DNA of 64,000 bases. Source: Verrucomicrobiota bacterium (lineage in GTDB: Bacteria > Verrucomicrobiota > Verrucomicrobiia > Limisphaerales > SXTU01). Within the stretch, counting starts at the first letter, position 1; the number at the start of each line of letters is the position of its first letter. Location: assembly GCA_016871445.1 (NCBI GenBank), contig VHDH01000007.1:1-64000 (forward strand). The letters run 5' to 3'. This document shows positions 62,433-64,000 of this stretch, in pieces. The notes under the pieces are model-generated. The model did not search any database, had not been told where the DNA came from, and saw only the letters and a list, made by a program, of their open reading frames with translations. A program made the translations under genes and the position numbers.

Positions 62433-62518
62433 GAACTAATCAGTGCCTAGTGATTTGTAGCCTTGGGCAAGTGTGGACGCGAGTGCGTACTTAGCACTAA
62501 TGACTTATCACTCATCAT
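62433..62518. repeat. two opposed degenerate period-7 repeat tracts between trpC and prfB
   Basis: tgcgtac ttagcac taatgac ttatcac tcatcat (62484..62518); complementary-type units ctaatca gtgccta gtgattt gtag upstream. Confidence 0.6.
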
Positions 62519-63651
62519 CATCCTGCACGCCTTGCATGCGCTTAGTCGGGCAGCCGGCGCGGAGCCAGCCGTTCACGTAATCGTCAAGCGCGCCGTCCAT
62601 CACGGCCTGCACGTTACTGGTGGAAATGCCGGTGCGAAGGTCTTTCACCATGCGATAGGGCTGGAAAACGTAGCTGCGAATCTGCTGGCCGAAGCCAATG
62701 GTTCCTTTCTCACCGTAGAAGCGCTCCATCTCGGACTTCTGCTGGTCCTCGCGTAACGCGTAAAGCCGGGACATGAGCATCTTCATGCACGTGGCGCGGT
62801 TTTGGTGTTGCGAACGCTGGTTTTGCGAGGCAACCACCACGCCCGTCGGCAGGTGTGTGATGCGGACGGCGGTCTCGACCTTGTTGACATTTTGTCCGCC
62901 TTTACCGCCCGAGCGGAAAGTGTCCACCTGCAATTCACCGGGCGGGATAACGATTTCGCCGGCCTCCTCAATCTCCGCGATCACGTCCACGCTGGCGAAG
63001 CTTGTGTGACGGCGCTGATTCGAGTCGAAGGGAGAAATGCGCACGAGTCGGTGGACGCCGCGCTCGGCCTTGGCGAAGCCGTATGCGTTATCACCCTCGA
63101 TGGTCATGGTGGCGCTCTTGATGCCAGCTACTTCTCCTGGGAGAATATCGGAGACTTCGGCCTTCCAATTGCGCACTTCGGCCCAGCGTTGATACATGCG
63201 AAGGAGCATATTGGCCCAGTCCTGGGCTTCGGTGCCACCAGCGCCGGCGTTGATGCTAAGGATGCAGCCGTTCTTATCGTGCGGGCCCTTGAGAAGGAAG
63301 CGCAGTTCGAGTGCGTCGAGTTCACTCAGAAACTTATCTAGGTCGCGCGTGACCTCGGTGAGGATGGGGGGCTGGGCGGCCTCGGGCTCTGCTTCCCCCA
63401 ACTCGATCATCACGCGGAAGTCATCGAGCTGTTTCTCAGCAGCAAGCAGGGGCTCCGCCTTTTTGCGGAGCGTGTTGGCTTCGTCAATGGCTTTCTGGGC
63501 GGTCTCGCGATTGTTCCAGAAATCATCTTGCGCCATCACGGAATCCAGCTCCGCGAGTCGCTTTAGCGCACCGGGCAAGTCAAAGAAACCTCCGCAACTG
63601 GGCGAGCTTGTCGGCTGTAGCAGTGAGTTGGGCTTTAGTTGCGTCGAACAT
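62508..63651 (-). CDS. prfB: peptide chain release factor 2, with programmed +1 frameshift
   Basis: ORF1 has INAGAGGTEAQDWANMLLRMYQRWAE and RSGGKGGQNVNKVETAVRITHLPTG; 23-codon ORF0 MFDATKAQLTATADKLAQLRRFL* precedes it. Confidence 0.95.
63579..63594 (-). promoter_or_regulatory. prfB +1 programmed frameshift site
   Basis: Minus strand CGG AGG TTT CTT TGA C: SD-like CGGAGG, CTT slip codon, TGA stop, then GAC in the +1 frame. Confidence 0.93.
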
Positions 63652-63766
63652 TCGGCTGCGAATTTAAGGGTAAACTAATACTTGCCCAGCAGAAAGTCTG
63701 CGTAGGGCTGCTCTCAAACTAATCACCGCAGCGGACGTCCTGATTGGGACTGGTCGAAAGGGAAAC

Positions 63767-63994
63767 TCAATTCGTCAGGTAGTCGCGGGGATCGGTCACC
63801 CGGCCGGTGATGGCGCTGGCGGCGACGGTGGCGGGGCTGGCGAGATAGACTTCGCTCTCTTTGCTGCCCATGCGCCCGGGAAAATTACGGTTCGTCGCGC
63901 TGATGCACTTGAGGCCGCTCTGGTTCATGCGGCCAAACGTGTCCACCGGACCACCGAGGCAAGCCGAGCACCCGGCGTTTTCCGTCATGCGCAC
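63767..63994 (-). CDS. leuC: 3-isopropylmalate dehydratase large subunit, C-terminal part (truncated by window end)
   Basis: [43 protein letters not shown]. Confidence 0.9.
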   Translation of the reverse strand: MRMTENAGCSACLGGPVDTFGRMNQSGLKCISATNRNFPGRMGSKESEVYLASPATVAASAITGRVTDPRDYLTN

Positions 63995-64000
63995 GCCGGC

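Noticed and set aside
62484-62518. Short regularly spaced repeats considered as a CRISPR array
   Set aside because: Period is 7 bp with degenerate units and no spacers or cas genes.

Overview
This is a gene-dense, GC-rich bacterial chromosome window. Gene content (DUF1501 plus DUF1549/DUF1553 planctomycete-type cytochrome pair, sulfatase, many Tat-exported oxidoreductases, EboE, rhombosortase) suggests Verrucomicrobiota or a PVC relative; this lineage call is inference. The window starts inside hflX and ends inside leuC. Between them are about 50 CDSs, mostly housekeeping: radC, lpxA, a polyprenyl synthase, mutS, nusA-infB-rbfA-nrnA-truB-ribF, hisC, carB N-terminal half, fabD, glnD, trpC and prfB. 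There is one tRNA-Pro(CGG). No CRISPR array, prophage or intact transposon was seen. The observations I rate highest are: (1) a divergent NhaR-type regulator / SulP transporter / iota-class (COG4337-like) carbonic anhydrase candidate module; (2) a carB gene that ends after about 504 codons; (3) an iodothyronine-deiodinase-like protein with Cys at the Sec position; (4) a rhombosortase next to a lipoprotein with a GlyGly-CTERM-like tail; (5) an 88-bp inverted-repeat element read through in frame inside mutS; (6) a decayed REP-associated (RAYT) transposase followed by REP-like hairpins; (7) three separate period-7 degenerate tandem repeats; (8) a 13-aa lysine-rich micro-ORF with its own terminator-like hairpin; (9) a nusA leader with a promoter, three hairpins and a terminator and no rimP upstream; (10) a canonical prfB +1 frameshift site; (11) a Tat lipoprotein ORF with no ATG/GTG/TTG start. 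All assignments come from reading the sequence and recalling families. No database search was run.
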